Source: Alcaligenes ammonioxydans (GTDB taxonomy: Bacteria; Pseudomonadota; Gammaproteobacteria; Burkholderiales; Burkholderiaceae_B). Taken from it: a stretch of DNA of 64,000 nucleotides. The notes under the pieces are model-generated. The model searched no databases. It was not told the origin of the DNA and saw only the letters and a list, made by a program, of their open reading frames with translations. Of this stretch, positions 8,895-16,397 are shown piece by piece. Numbering within the stretch: position 1 is the first letter of the stretch; each line of letters starts with the position of its first letter. Location: assembly GCF_019343455.1 (NCBI RefSeq), contig NZ_CP049362.1, positions 434,001 to 498,000 of the forward strand, in the 5' to 3' direction. Position numbers and translations under genes: made by a program.

Positions 8895-9722
8895 ATGACT
8901 GATGATCAACGCGCTTTGCAAGCCAGTATTCGTGCGGAATTGGGAATGATGGATCATTTCGACGTTCAGCAGGAAATTGAACGTCGCGTCCGCTTTCTAA
9001 GTGACTATCTACTGCGCACCGGTTGCCGTAGCCTGGTCCTGGGGATTAGTGGGGGCGTGGACTCCCTGGCGGCAGGATGCCTGTCTCAGCGCGCTGTCGA
9101 GCAGGCGCGGGAGCAAGGCCATCAGGCGCAGTTTATTGCTGTCCGTCTACCCTACGGTGAACAGGCCGATGAGAAAGACGCGCAAGGAGGCCTGAAGGTC
9201 ATCAATCCCGATCAGACGCTGGTTGTGAACGTGAAGCCTGCCTCGGATGCCATGCTGGAACAGTTGCTGGCCTCCGGCCTGACATTTCGTGATGCGGCGC
9301 AACAGGACTTTTTGATGGGCAATATCAAAGCTCGCCAGCGCATGGTGGCTCAGTATGCCATTGCCGGGGCCAGGGGGGGGCTGGTGGTCGGTACCGATCA
9401 CGCCGCAGAGGCCTTGATGGGGTTTTTTACGAAATTCGGTGATGGCGCCGCAGACATTACCCCCCTGGCGGGCTTGAACAAACGACGTGTACGTGCTCTG
9501 GCCTCCGCGATGGGGGCCCCTGATGATTTGGTCTTTAAAGTCCCGACCGCCGACCTGGAAAGCCTGACTCCCTTGAAGCCGGACGAGGAGGCCTTTGGAG
9601 TCAGCTACGAGCAGATCGATGACTTCTTGGAAGGTAAAGTCATTGATGACGAGGCGACACAGATCATCATCAAGACATTCCGTGCATCGGCGCATAAACG
9701 CGCCTTGCCGGTGGCGCCCTGA
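8895..9722 (+). CDS. nadE: Ammonia-dependent NAD+ synthetase
   Basis: A 275-residue cytoplasmic enzyme that amidates deamido-NAD with ammonia and ATP, the last step of NAD synthesis. The ATP-pyrophosphatase P-loop SGGVDS is at about residues 52-57. VGTDHAAEALMGFFTKFGDG (about 165-184) is the characteristic NaAD-binding and lid region. No glutaminase domain is present, so ammonia is the nitrogen donor, as in the short E. coli-type enzymes. It is a stand-alone gene with its own terminator. Confidence 0.93.
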   Translation: MTDDQRALQASIRAELGMMDHFDVQQEIERRVRFLSDYLLRTGCRSLVLGISGGVDSLAAGCLSQRAVEQAREQGHQAQFIAVRLPYGEQADEKDAQGGLKVINPDQTLVVNVKPASDAMLEQLLASGLTFRDAAQQDFLMGNIKARQRMVAQYAIAGARGGLVVGTDHAAEALMGFFTKFGDGAADITPLAGLNKRRVRALASAMGAPDDLVFKVPTADLESLTPLKPDEEAFGVSYEQIDDFLEGKVIDDEATQIIIKTFRASAHKRALPVAP

Positions 9723-9806
9723 TCGGGGAGGATAAGGGATGATCGGCCTGCGCTTACCGACTCTCGTGCTGAGAGAGGCCCACTTCCCGGACTGATAAAC
9801 ACAATA

Positions 9807-9841
9807 AAACGCCCTACGGCATGGTGCCTTAGGGCGTTTTT
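9807..9841 (+). terminator. Intrinsic terminator of nadE
   Basis: AAACGCCCTA (9807-9816) pairs with TAGGGCGTTT (9830-9839). After one mismatch, GGCA pairs with TGCC around a three-base loop. A short T-run follows the stem. Confidence 0.85.
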
Positions 9842-10251
9842 ACGTCTGCCTGGATAGCGGGGCGAGTCCACCTTCCCAAGCTGGCCCCAAGCCTCCTATC
9901 CGCCTATCGGTATACCAGACCCTGCTTGGTGAAAGAAGCGTTTAAGCGGTTTCACAGCAGCAGGAGTAGACTTGGCAAAACGTGGTGCGAAGCAGAACAC
10001 ACGAAGGGCAAAGAGCCGCCTCGCTCAAGTCAGGTAGCCTTCCCCTTTCATACTGCGACAACCCCCGTTCTGATGAGTCTTGACCTGTGCGGATCGTGCC
10101 TGCGGCCCCAACCCTGTCATAAGCTGAAGAACCGTGATCAGCTTGTTGTAAGAAACGGGTATTCCTTGGCCTGCGATCATGCTATCGTCAAAAAATACTT
10201 TCGGGCACCGACCCATGCCCAGACCAATAGACAAGAGGGTCTCCACCGTTT
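9842..10251. other. 410-base gap without a recognisable gene
   Basis: I see no supported protein frame, RNA or repeat between the nadE terminator and the AI-2E transporter. The last 40 bases hold the ribosome site AAGAGGG of the downstream gene and must contain its promoter, but no convincing hexamer pair stands out. Confidence 0.5.
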
Positions 10252-11316
10252 ATGCAACCCGTCTTACCCGCATTTCTCATCGCTCGCTGGCTATTGCTGC
10301 TCTTGCTGGCCGCAGGCGTCTATTTTTTGAAGGGATTTCTGGTCCCTGTTCTGGCCGCACTTATCATTGGCCTGGCCGGTTGGCCTTTATATAAACGCCT
10401 GGTCGTCCGGTGCAATGGACGTAACGCATTAGCCGCCACCCTGGCCTTGCTGGTCGTCATCGTCGTGCTGGTTGTGCCCTTATCCCTGGCCTTGTCCTTT
10501 GCCATTCAGGAAGCCAGCAGCTTTATCACCTGGGCGCTGGCCGCCAACCGCTACGGCACACCCACGCCCGAGTGGATCAAGGCCATGCCACTGGTGGGCG
10601 AACGTCTGACCGCGTATTGGCAGCTCTATCTAGGCGAACCCCATGCACTGGGTGAACTGGTGGAAATGGTCAGCGGCCAGCATCTGGGCAATATCTACCG
10701 CATGGTGCTTTCCGCCACCGGCAACGTGTTCCACTTGTTGCTGACCGTATTGTTCATGCTGATCACGCTGTTTTTTATTTTCAAAGATGGCGACCGCTTA
10801 CTGGCTCAGCTGGACATCGTGGGCGAACGCATCCTGCCGGGTCGCTGGCAGCGTTTCTCCCGCGTCGTGCCCGCAACCGTGAACTCCACGGTCACTGGCA
10901 TGGGCCTGATTGCCTTGGGAGAGGGCGTCGTCCTGGGGATTGCCTATTGGATTGCGGGTGTGCCGTCACCCGTATTACTGGGCGTTATCACCGGCTTCAT
11001 GGCGCTGATTCCCGGTGGCGCACCCTTGTCCTTCACCCTGGTCTCGCTTTATCTGGTCGGTTCAGGCCACCTGGTTGCGGGCGTCAGCCTGTTTCTGTGG
11101 GGCGCAATCGAACTGTTCATTGTGGATAAAACGCTAAGACCTCGCCTGGTCGGCGGCCCGGTAAAACTGCCTTTTCTGCCCACCTTTTTTGGACTGGTGG
11201 GCGGGGTTCAAACTATGGGTATTGTGGGTTTATTCATCGGCCCGGTTTTGATGGCCTTACTGGTCGCGATCTGGCGTGAGTGGATACGTAACGGACAGGT
11301 GGCCGCTGCGGACTAG
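10252..11316 (+). CDS. AI-2E family transporter (YdiK/PerM-like permease)
   Basis: A 354-residue inner-membrane protein. Hydrophobic segments cluster at residues 8-45 and 60-85, then after a soluble middle region (about 90-150), and again from 155 to the end. The C-terminal half carries the family pattern FMALIPGGAP followed by the DKTLRPRLVGGPVKLP loop. Members export small molecules; only a few were tied to autoinducer-2, so the substrate is unknown. The start has AAGAGGG upstream and a strong terminator follows. It is the last chromosomal gene before the tRNA used by the island. Confidence 0.85.
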   Translation: MQPVLPAFLIARWLLLLLLAAGVYFLKGFLVPVLAALIIGLAGWPLYKRLVVRCNGRNALAATLALLVVIVVLVVPLSLALSFAIQEASSFITWALAANRYGTPTPEWIKAMPLVGERLTAYWQLYLGEPHALGELVEMVSGQHLGNIYRMVLSATGNVFHLLLTVLFMLITLFFIFKDGDRLLAQLDIVGERILPGRWQRFSRVVPATVNSTVTGMGLIALGEGVVLGIAYWIAGVPSPVLLGVITGFMALIPGGAPLSFTLVSLYLVGSGHLVAGVSLFLWGAIELFIVDKTLRPRLVGGPVKLPFLPTFFGLVGGVQTMGIVGLFIGPVLMALLVAIWREWIRNGQVAAAD

Positions 11317-11343
11317 CCCCTTCACGCCGAGCAGAAGACGGAG

Positions 11344-11376
11344 CAGGCCAGGGCAATGCACCTGGCCTGTTTTTTT
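11344..11376 (+). terminator. Intrinsic terminator of AI-2E transporter gene
   Basis: CAGGCCAGG (11344-11352) pairs perfectly with CCTGGCCTG (11361-11369) around an eight-base loop and is followed by seven T. Confidence 0.9.
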
Positions 11377-11548
11377 GCAGGCCTAGGAAGGTGAATCAGA
11401 CCAGGCCGGGCAGAACTCAGGCCTTGTGAAAAGGGCTTGTCATAACTTAAGCAACTGTGACAAAGCGGGCGGAAAAGATGTAATAAAAGGGGAGTTGGAC
11501 AGAAGATCGGCCGAGCTGGCGCTGAAACAAAAAAAATTGCCTGGATAC

Positions 11549-11579
11549 TTGCCAAAATATTCAAAAATCTGCGTATAAT
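11549..11579 (+). promoter_or_regulatory. Probable promoter of tRNA-Leu
   Basis: TTGCCA at 11549-11554 and TATAAT at 11574-11579 are separated by 19 bases, slightly long. The mature tRNA begins 46 bases after the -10 box, a normal leader length. Confidence 0.5.
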
Positions 11580-11624
11580 AACAATCTTTCCTTCCAAGCC
11601 TGGATTCCCAGGTTGCCATACCTA

Positions 11625-11709
11625 GCCCGGGTGGTGAAATTGGTAGACGCAGGGGACTCAAAATCCCCCGCCGCAAGGCGTGCCGGTTCGATTCCGGCCC
11701 CGGGCACCA
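11625..11709 (+). tRNA. tRNA-Leu (anticodon CAA)
   Basis: An 85-base tRNA with encoded CCA. The acceptor stem GCCCGGG pairs with CCCGGGC at 11699-11705, followed by A and CCA. The anticodon loop CTCAAAA gives CAA, reading UUG. It has the long variable arm expected of tRNA-Leu and the T-arm GGTTCGATTCC. The integrase gene lies 142 bases downstream, and a 17-base stretch covering the anticodon loop and stem recurs at 49,597, so this is the probable integration site of the island. The gene itself is intact. Confidence 0.97.
11656..11672. repeat. Candidate attL core within tRNA-Leu
   Basis: The 17-mer ACTCAAAATCCCCCGCC, spanning the anticodon loop and 3' anticodon stem, is repeated exactly and in the same orientation at 49,597-49,613, where the chromosomal genes resume. 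Integration at anticodon loops is common for tyrosine integrases. Confidence 0.55.
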
Positions 11710-11800
11710 CTCTAAAAACACTAATAAATACAACTCCTTAGAGTGGTTTCAGTTCTGCCCCAAAGCTGAGGGATTTCCAAGGTTTGCGACTCAGGTACAG

Positions 11801-11812
11801 TTTCGGTACAGT
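11801..11812. promoter_or_regulatory. Candidate integrase arm-binding site, left
   Basis: TTTCGGTACAGT occurs here and at 49,455-49,466. The two copies lie 128 and 130 bases inside the two candidate att cores, in the same orientation, and both have CAGGTACA nearby. This symmetric layout suits arm-type sites of the integrase. Confidence 0.45.
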
Positions 11813-11851
11813 GGTGAAGCGCCGAGTGTACTTTTCGGAACTTTGACTCGC

Positions 11852-12919
11852 ATGGCAACTATCGTTAAGACCCCTTCTGGCACCTGGAAAGCTGTCATTC
11901 GCAAGACAGGCTGGCCTACTGCGTCCAAGACATTTAGAACAAAGCGTGATGCAGAGGACTGGGCGCGGCGTACTGAAGATGAAATGGTACGGGGAGTCTA
12001 TATACAACGCGCTCCAGGTGAACGGATGACCGTTGCAGCGGCGCTTAAGCGTTACCTGCAAGAAGTCACACCCACCAAACGAGAATCCACCCGCATCTCT
12101 GAGCATAAGAAGGCGCAACCGCTGCTGAAGCATCTTGGGAAGTATTCGCTGGCAGCACTGAGTGCTGACGTTGTTGCCGAATACCGTGACATGCGGCTGG
12201 CTGGTGACCCTGACGAAAACGGCAAGCTGGTTCCTCGCAGCAACAATACCGTCCGACTGGAGCTGGCGCTGTTGAGCCACTTATTCACCGTGGCGATCAA
12301 AGAATGGGGGATCGGGCTGCCTTTTAACCCTGTTGCTCAAATTCGCCGCCCTGCTCCTGGTGCCGGCCGGAATCGTCGGCTGACGCCAGCAGAGAACAAG
12401 CGCCTGTTAGCAGCTGTGGATGCGTACTCAAACCCAATGTTCAGTTGGATCGTACGGATCGCGTTAGAAACAGGCATGCGACTTTCGGAGATCGGCGGCC
12501 TACGGCTCCACCAGGTTGATCTAGAGAAGCGGGTTGTCCGTCTGGATATCACGAAAAATTCATCGCCAAGGACCGTTCCGCTGACAAAGGTTGCCACGGC
12601 TGCATTTAAGGCTGCGATGGAAAATCCGATTCGCCCACCTGAGACTGACTTGGTATTCTTTGGTGAGCCCGGTCGGGATGGTGTGCGGCGGCCTTACTTG
12701 TTTGACAAGGCCTGGGCTGACGCCAAGAAAGCGGCTGGCCTGACGGATTTTCGATTTCACGACCTGCGGCACGAAGCGGTTAGCCGGTTCGTCGAGGCCG
12801 GGCTGTCAGATCAAGAAGTCGCTGCAATCAGCGGGCATAAGAGCATGCAAATGCTGAAGCGGTATACGCATTTGCGTGCAGAGGATCTGGTCGGGAAATT
12901 GGACAATCTGAGCAAATAA
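11852..12919 (+). CDS. Tyrosine site-specific integrase of the island
   Basis: A 355-residue phage-type integrase. The N-terminal segment (GTWKAVIRKTG) is an arm-binding domain and residues 55-150 form a SAM-like core-binding domain. The catalytic domain shows the first Arg in LETGMRLSEIGGL, the HDLRHEAVSRF box, the GHKSMQ segment and the nucleophile Tyr in MLKRYTHL near the C-terminus, so all key residues are present. The ATG at 11852 is preferred over an upstream TTG. It directly follows tRNA-Leu, the usual place for an island integrase. A long perfect palindrome follows its stop. Confidence 0.93.
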   Translation: MATIVKTPSGTWKAVIRKTGWPTASKTFRTKRDAEDWARRTEDEMVRGVYIQRAPGERMTVAAALKRYLQEVTPTKRESTRISEHKKAQPLLKHLGKYSLAALSADVVAEYRDMRLAGDPDENGKLVPRSNNTVRLELALLSHLFTVAIKEWGIGLPFNPVAQIRRPAPGAGRNRRLTPAENKRLLAAVDAYSNPMFSWIVRIALETGMRLSEIGGLRLHQVDLEKRVVRLDITKNSSPRTVPLTKVATAAFKAAMENPIRPPETDLVFFGEPGRDGVRRPYLFDKAWADAKKAAGLTDFRFHDLRHEAVSRFVEAGLSDQEVAAISGHKSMQMLKRYTHLRAEDLVGKLDNLSK

Positions 12920-12941
12920 CCCCTCTTCTGCACCTTCGTTA

Positions 12942-12977
12942 AGCCGAAAAGATTTCGCATGCGAAATCTTTTCGGCT
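12942..12977. repeat. Perfect 36-bp palindrome after the integrase, operator or terminator
   Basis: Two 18-base arms meet with no loop; the centre is TTTCGCATGCGAAA. A second palindrome with the same 16-bp centre lies at 13,283-13,304. Zero spacing and the shared centre suggest a protein-binding site. It could also terminate the convergent integrase and antitoxin-like genes. Confidence 0.5.
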
Positions 12978-13003
12978 GTTTCCTGCACACAAAGGGAGTC
13001 GGC

Positions 13004-13180
13004 TTAACGCGAACAATTCGGTAGCCGCAACGGTTGAGGGGCGCTCAGGCTCTCTGCCCACGCTTGCACTGTCTCATGGTCAATGATGCTACCTGCGTCC
13101 ACGTCTTCCAGCGCGGCCTGAATCAGTCGGTCGCCTTCTTCTTGCTCGACCCAATCGGAAAACACATGGGTTGCTGTCAT
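13004..13180 (-). CDS. Small RelB/CopG-type antitoxin-like protein, orphan
   Basis: A 58-residue frame that reads MTATHVFSDWVEQEEGDRLI, then ALEDVDAGSIIDHETVQAWAESL. The DVDAGxxxDHxxVQAWAxSL pattern is typical of short antitoxin subunits paired with RelE/ParE-type toxins. No toxin frame is adjacent on either side. It lies between the two copies of the TTTCGCATGCGAAA palindrome, which might be its operators. It may be a surviving half of an addiction module or a solitary regulator. Confidence 0.55.
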   Translation of the reverse strand: MTATHVFSDWVEQEEGDRLIQAALEDVDAGSIIDHETVQAWAESLSAPQPLRLPNCSR

Positions 13181-13282
13181 GTTTAATCTTCCACGAACTC
13201 TAGTTTAGAAACAATCGTAATGATCAAAGTCCCCTCAGGGCTATTGCCGATACAGGGGCTTCGCGCACCCCTTATCTTGCAG

Positions 13283-13304
13283 AAAATTTCGCATGCGAAA
13301 TTTT
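13283..13304. repeat. Second copy of the TTTCGCATGCGAAA palindrome
   Basis: A perfect 22-bp palindrome sharing its central 16 bp with the one at 12,942-12,977. It lies about 100 bases upstream of the antitoxin-like gene start on that gene's strand. Confidence 0.5.
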
Positions 13305-13420
13305 TTCTATGTCTGACGACGTGCTCGACCGGCTTTTCGAGTCATAAGAACATCCATCGGGACGAGTGGATTTTCCATCTATAAGAATCCCTGAACAGCT
13401 CTCCTCCATTACTCCCTTAG

Positions 13421-13595
13421 GTACCATACAAATACGGTATATCGCTTCAGCAGAAAAAGATTAAATCCATTTAAAATCAATAAATTACTGTATTTCTATA
13501 CTCTATCGATACCATACCGATACGGTTGAGGTAACTATAACCATAACCTTATCTATAACTCTATCCCTACACTTGACCAACATAAGTTATCCACA
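13421..13595. other. AT-rich repeat region with DnaA box, possible replication origin
   Basis: Two related 18-base repeats, TACCATACAAATACGGTA (13,422) and TACCATACCGATACGGTT (13,510), flank an AT-rich stretch. A perfect DnaA box TTATCCACA is at 13,587-13,595. Further CGGTAT/ATACCG motifs recur after the two downstream genes. The combination resembles the iteron, AT-rich and DnaA-box layout of plasmid origins, and could allow excised-circle replication. No experimental support. Confidence 0.45.
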
Positions 13596-13743
13596 GCTCG
13601 CCACAGAAAACTTCCAATCAGAGTGGGGGAAAATCTCTTAAACGTCCCGATTTGGGCCAATCCATCAGGCGCTCACCCTGCTCCGAAGTACGAAGATAAC
13701 CGTGCAAAGAAGATGTTTTTCACAGTTTAATAGGAGTACTTCT

Positions 13744-13977
13744 GTGAGCATGGAAAAAGCCCTCACTCAAAAATACGGCCCTTTACTTTCGCTATGTGAA
13801 TTGGCGCAGCTTCTAAAAAGAAGCAAAGATGGGCTTCGAATCGCCCTCAACGGAAATAATGAGTTTGCTCAAACATGGAACTCAGCCCGCGTGAAAGTAG
13901 GTAGACGAATATACTTTCGTGCTGCCGATATAGCTCAGATTATCGACAATTCAAGTGGTGGTGAGCATAATGAGTGA
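13744..13977 (+). CDS. Small HTH DNA-binding protein
   Basis: A 77-residue protein. The segment LLSLCELAQLLKRSKDGLRI, followed by RVKVGRRIYFRAADIAQII, is the layout of AlpA/excisionase-type helix-turn-helix proteins. GTG at 13,744 has AGGAG seven bases upstream, so I prefer it to the ATG at 13,750. The stop overlaps the next gene by eight bases, which indicates translational coupling. It follows the repeat and DnaA-box region, so it could control replication or excision of the island. Family assignment is tentative. Confidence 0.55.
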   Translation: MSMEKALTQKYGPLLSLCELAQLLKRSKDGLRIALNGNNEFAQTWNSARVKVGRRIYFRAADIAQIIDNSSGGEHNE

Positions 13978-14590
13978 GGCCAAGAAAAACCGTATCACCA
14001 CAACAGCCAAAGGAGCACTTCAGGGACGGCAAAGGACGATCTGTGACAAGTGCCTATGGAGCTACAACAGACTTCATGGCTGCACAGTGGAAGATAAGTA
14101 TCTTCTCATTTATTTTTTAACCTCACCGTACTCAAACGTTATCGGCGCCTACGAAATCAAGTTAGCCAGCGTCGCAGCAGAGTTGGGATGGGACGTAGAA
14201 ACCCAATTCAAACCTGTTCTCAAGCGGCTAGTGGATGAAGCGCTTGTGGATTACGATGAGGCGAGCTATTTCGTCTGGGTAAAAGTCTGGTGGGAGCATA
14301 ATGTCGCCTCCCAAGCTGCCGGCGAACGACTAATCGGGAAAACAGTTGAGGAGTTATTGAGGATGCCTGCCAAATGGCTGCAAGACTACCTCGAAGACTA
14401 TTCGGCCCGAGCCCCCGATAAGGCAGGGAAGCTATATAACCTGCTTGATCAACGGTTACGCTCCCAATTAACAGAACAGTCGAAGGCCGATCTTCTAAAT
14501 TTCATCCCAGGCCAACCACCACCCGACGACAACGGACACTGTGTCGGATCAGTTCATCTTCAGAAAATGAAAAAAATTCTTAGCGTCTAG
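13970..14590 (+). CDS. Replication-protein-like winged-helix protein, function unproven
   Basis: A 206-residue protein. A Cys pair and basic residues (ICDKCLWSYNR) open it, and then a winged-helix-like stretch follows: KYLLIYFLTSPYSNVIGAYE, LASVAAELGWD, LKRLVDEALVDYD, YFVWVKVWWEHN. This pattern is typical of the N-terminal domain of phage and plasmid replication proteins of the DnaT/O type. It has no obvious primase or helicase motif. It overlaps the preceding small HTH gene, and palindromic CGGTAT motifs follow it. I infer a replication or maintenance role for the mobile element, not a proven initiator. Confidence 0.5.
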   Translation: MSEAKKNRITTTAKGALQGRQRTICDKCLWSYNRLHGCTVEDKYLLIYFLTSPYSNVIGAYEIKLASVAAELGWDVETQFKPVLKRLVDEALVDYDEASYFVWVKVWWEHNVASQAAGERLIGKTVEELLRMPAKWLQDYLEDYSARAPDKAGKLYNLLDQRLRSQLTEQSKADLLNFIPGQPPPDDNGHCVGSVHLQKMKKILSV

Positions 14591-14603
14591 ATCGGTATGA
14601 AAA

Positions 14604-14664
14604 CCGGTATTTAAATACCGCCATAGATACAATACCGGACATTCCGGCCAGAATGTCCGGTATT
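14604..14664. repeat. Two palindromes after the replication-like gene
   Basis: CGGTATTTAAATACCG (14,604-14,619) is a perfect 16-bp palindrome. Perfect 14-base arms at 14,631-14,644 and 14,651-14,664 enclose a six-base loop. The first repeats the ATACCG/CGGTAT half-site seen before 13,744; the second could be a terminator, although no T-run follows. Confidence 0.5.
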
Positions 14665-14732
14665 CAAGGATAGGAGTGTTTAGAACTGCTGTTCATGTTA
14701 TAGCAAGCAAATATGCGGGTTTTCAGCGTTCA

Positions 14733-14933
14733 TTAGGCCGCGCCACCATATTCAAGAGCATTAAGGATCCGACGCACTTGCTGCACACCAACGGCGGTCT
14801 TGCAATGCATAACCGGACTATTGCCACCCAAAGCCTGGTTGGACGAAGACATCCAGGCCAACGCGACTGCTTCGTCTTCAAACACTTCTTCTGCCAACAA
14901 AGTGACGGCTCGGACGCTTTTGATCGATTCCAT
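14733..14933 (-). CDS. Mini antitoxin-like protein with Xre/MbcA/ParS (DUF2384) domain
   Basis: A 66-residue protein. The segment ALAWMSSSNQALGGNSP, followed by a Val/Leu-rich helix and LNALEYGGAA, matches the toxin-binding C-terminal domain of Xre/MbcA/ParS antitoxins, whose hallmark is AW...N.ALGG.P...I/LEYG. Those antitoxins are usually about twice this length because of an N-terminal HTH. Here an AAAAGGAGGA ribosome site precedes the ATG, so the short form looks intact rather than broken. No RES-type toxin gene is adjacent. Its role may be regulatory or it may be an orphan. Confidence 0.6.
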   Translation of the reverse strand: MESIKSVRAVTLLAEEVFEDEAVALAWMSSSNQALGGNSPVMHCKTAVGVQQVRRILNALEYGGAA

Positions 14934-15037
14934 TGTGATCCTCCTTTTAGCCCCAACCGACTGATACTTTGAATTCTGTCATTTGACATGGACTCGGGAA
15001 GGAGCGCCAAGAAAAAGAGATGGCGCAACGAACACCT

Positions 15038-15202
15038 TCACTTTCTTCGTATGGAGCGGTAGCCCTGTTCGATGAGTAGCTTGGGCAATTTTTGCGACTC
15101 CTCGTACGCTGACCGTTTCCTGTTTGCGTGCATGCCCGCAATGCACAAGAACACAAAAAACAACGTGAAACACAGCACTGCAAATAAAGAAAGCAGATCC
15201 AT
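15038..15202 (-). CDS. 54-residue single-span membrane protein
   Basis: The frame begins MDLLSLFAVLCFTLFFVFLC, a single transmembrane segment, then MHANRKRSAYEE and ends IEQGYRSIRRK. The AAGGAG ribosome site is well placed before the ATG. It lies upstream of and on the same strand as the mini-antitoxin gene. I do not recognise a family; the positive-inside rule puts the basic tail in the cytoplasm. Confidence 0.5.
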   Translation of the reverse strand: MDLLSLFAVLCFTLFFVFLCIAGMHANRKRSAYEESQKLPKLLIEQGYRSIRRK

Positions 15203-15593
15203 CCCGGCTCCTTCCCATCTCTGGCAGATAGACAGTTTAGCGCGGTTTCGAAGCGGGCAGCCTCTAAGGCAGGACGGCCAAAGCGCTCTTAACCCGTCAG
15301 TTTCGCGCCTGCAATAAACCTATATGTTTTATTTTCTCAATCTGACTGACACGAAAACCGCGCTCAACCCGACACTCCGTCACAACAGGGGCTAATTTAA
15401 AGCCTGTTTACGGCCATGATGTCGCTTAACTGTCAGGTTGAACGCGGTTTGCATGGCATTTTGTTCAGAGTGGTCTGCGTCTGAGTGGCATCAGACGGCG
15501 CTATGCGTGTGCTCGACTCCAAGGCCCTAACACCAAAAAAGTTGGCCACAAAAGTGCTATTTCGACGCGCTCTCCCTTCAGATATCTTTTCCC

Positions 15594-15768
15594 ATGTACC
15601 AAATATGTGGAACATTAACGCCAAAGCTTTCAAAAGCTCACTTTTTGCTGCGGCAACATACCAAATATTTGGTACATGGTATGTGTGAACCTACATTTGG
15701 TACTTTGAGCCGCTTTCGGCGCATTTGGTACATTGGATCCATGTACCAGATAGATAGTAATTTGGTAA
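15594..15768. promoter_or_regulatory. Array of TACCAAAT/ATTTGGTA half-sites, probable operator cluster
   Basis: At least six half-sites occur in 175 bases: TGTACCAAAT at 15,595; the palindrome TACCAAATATTTGGTA at 15,659-15,674; ATTTGGTAC at 15,695 and 15,723; TGTACCAGA at 15,742; and ATTTGGTAA near 15,759. They lie immediately before a short gene start at 15,786. This looks like a cooperative repressor site or iteron array. Confidence 0.55.
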
Positions 15769-15785
15769 GTAACTGGCCAGGAGTA

Positions 15786-16397
15786 ATGGTGTTGAATAGC
15801 GCCACAAATACTGACATTGTGCGCGACTTGGAATATCTCAGCAGCAAGAACGATACGTCAGAACGTGACGATGCGACATCTGCCGAGCTTGATTCTGTAA
15901 ATCGGACATTCACAGAGACGGTGAGGCGGCTTGTAAACGCAGAGCTTTATGTCGTTGCGACAGATGCGCGAAAGGTGACCGACATTTTTTGGGAGATCAC
16001 CCAAGAAGTGATGGAGTCAATTGTTGCGCGCGAACAGGGATACTTTGGATCAAGGGCGCGGGGTAAGAAGAAAGTGTCTTCAACACATCTTGAGCAAGGC
16101 CCAGAGTCTCGTTATCCGTCAAAGACATTCAAAGTACTCCAGACTGGGAGCTTACTGCGACCCAGGCTACTGAAGACAGGTACGCTCAGCTCAGCTTCGG
16201 CAACGGTCTACCGCCTTACTCTGAGCGCAAGCCACCCCTCCGACCCGCAGAGTCTGAGCTTGTCACCTCACCACTTCCATCAGCTTCCCAAAACTGTCCA
16301 CTACGTCGTACTGGACGTTTTCCGGGGCAAAGCGGCGGTTCATCTGCTCGAAGAATTTGCGTGCGCATTGAATCTTGGTTTTCTCGATTTCGCGTAA
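15786..16397 (+). pseudogene. Unrecognised gene, probably truncated by the restriction locus
   Basis: The frame from ATG 15,786 (AGGAG just upstream) encodes a plausible helical N-terminal part containing DATSAELDSVNRTFTETVRR and TDIFWEITQEVMESIVAR. The last 45 codons run antisense through the coding end of the type III res gene, so the natural 3' end is probably missing. I do not recognise a family. The operator array directly upstream suggests that it was an autoregulated control or maintenance gene of the element. Confidence 0.4.

Noticed and set aside
15433..15688. Overlapping short frames on both strands around 15.5 kb
   Set aside because: Neither has a ribosome site or a recognisable domain, and the region is better explained by the operator array.
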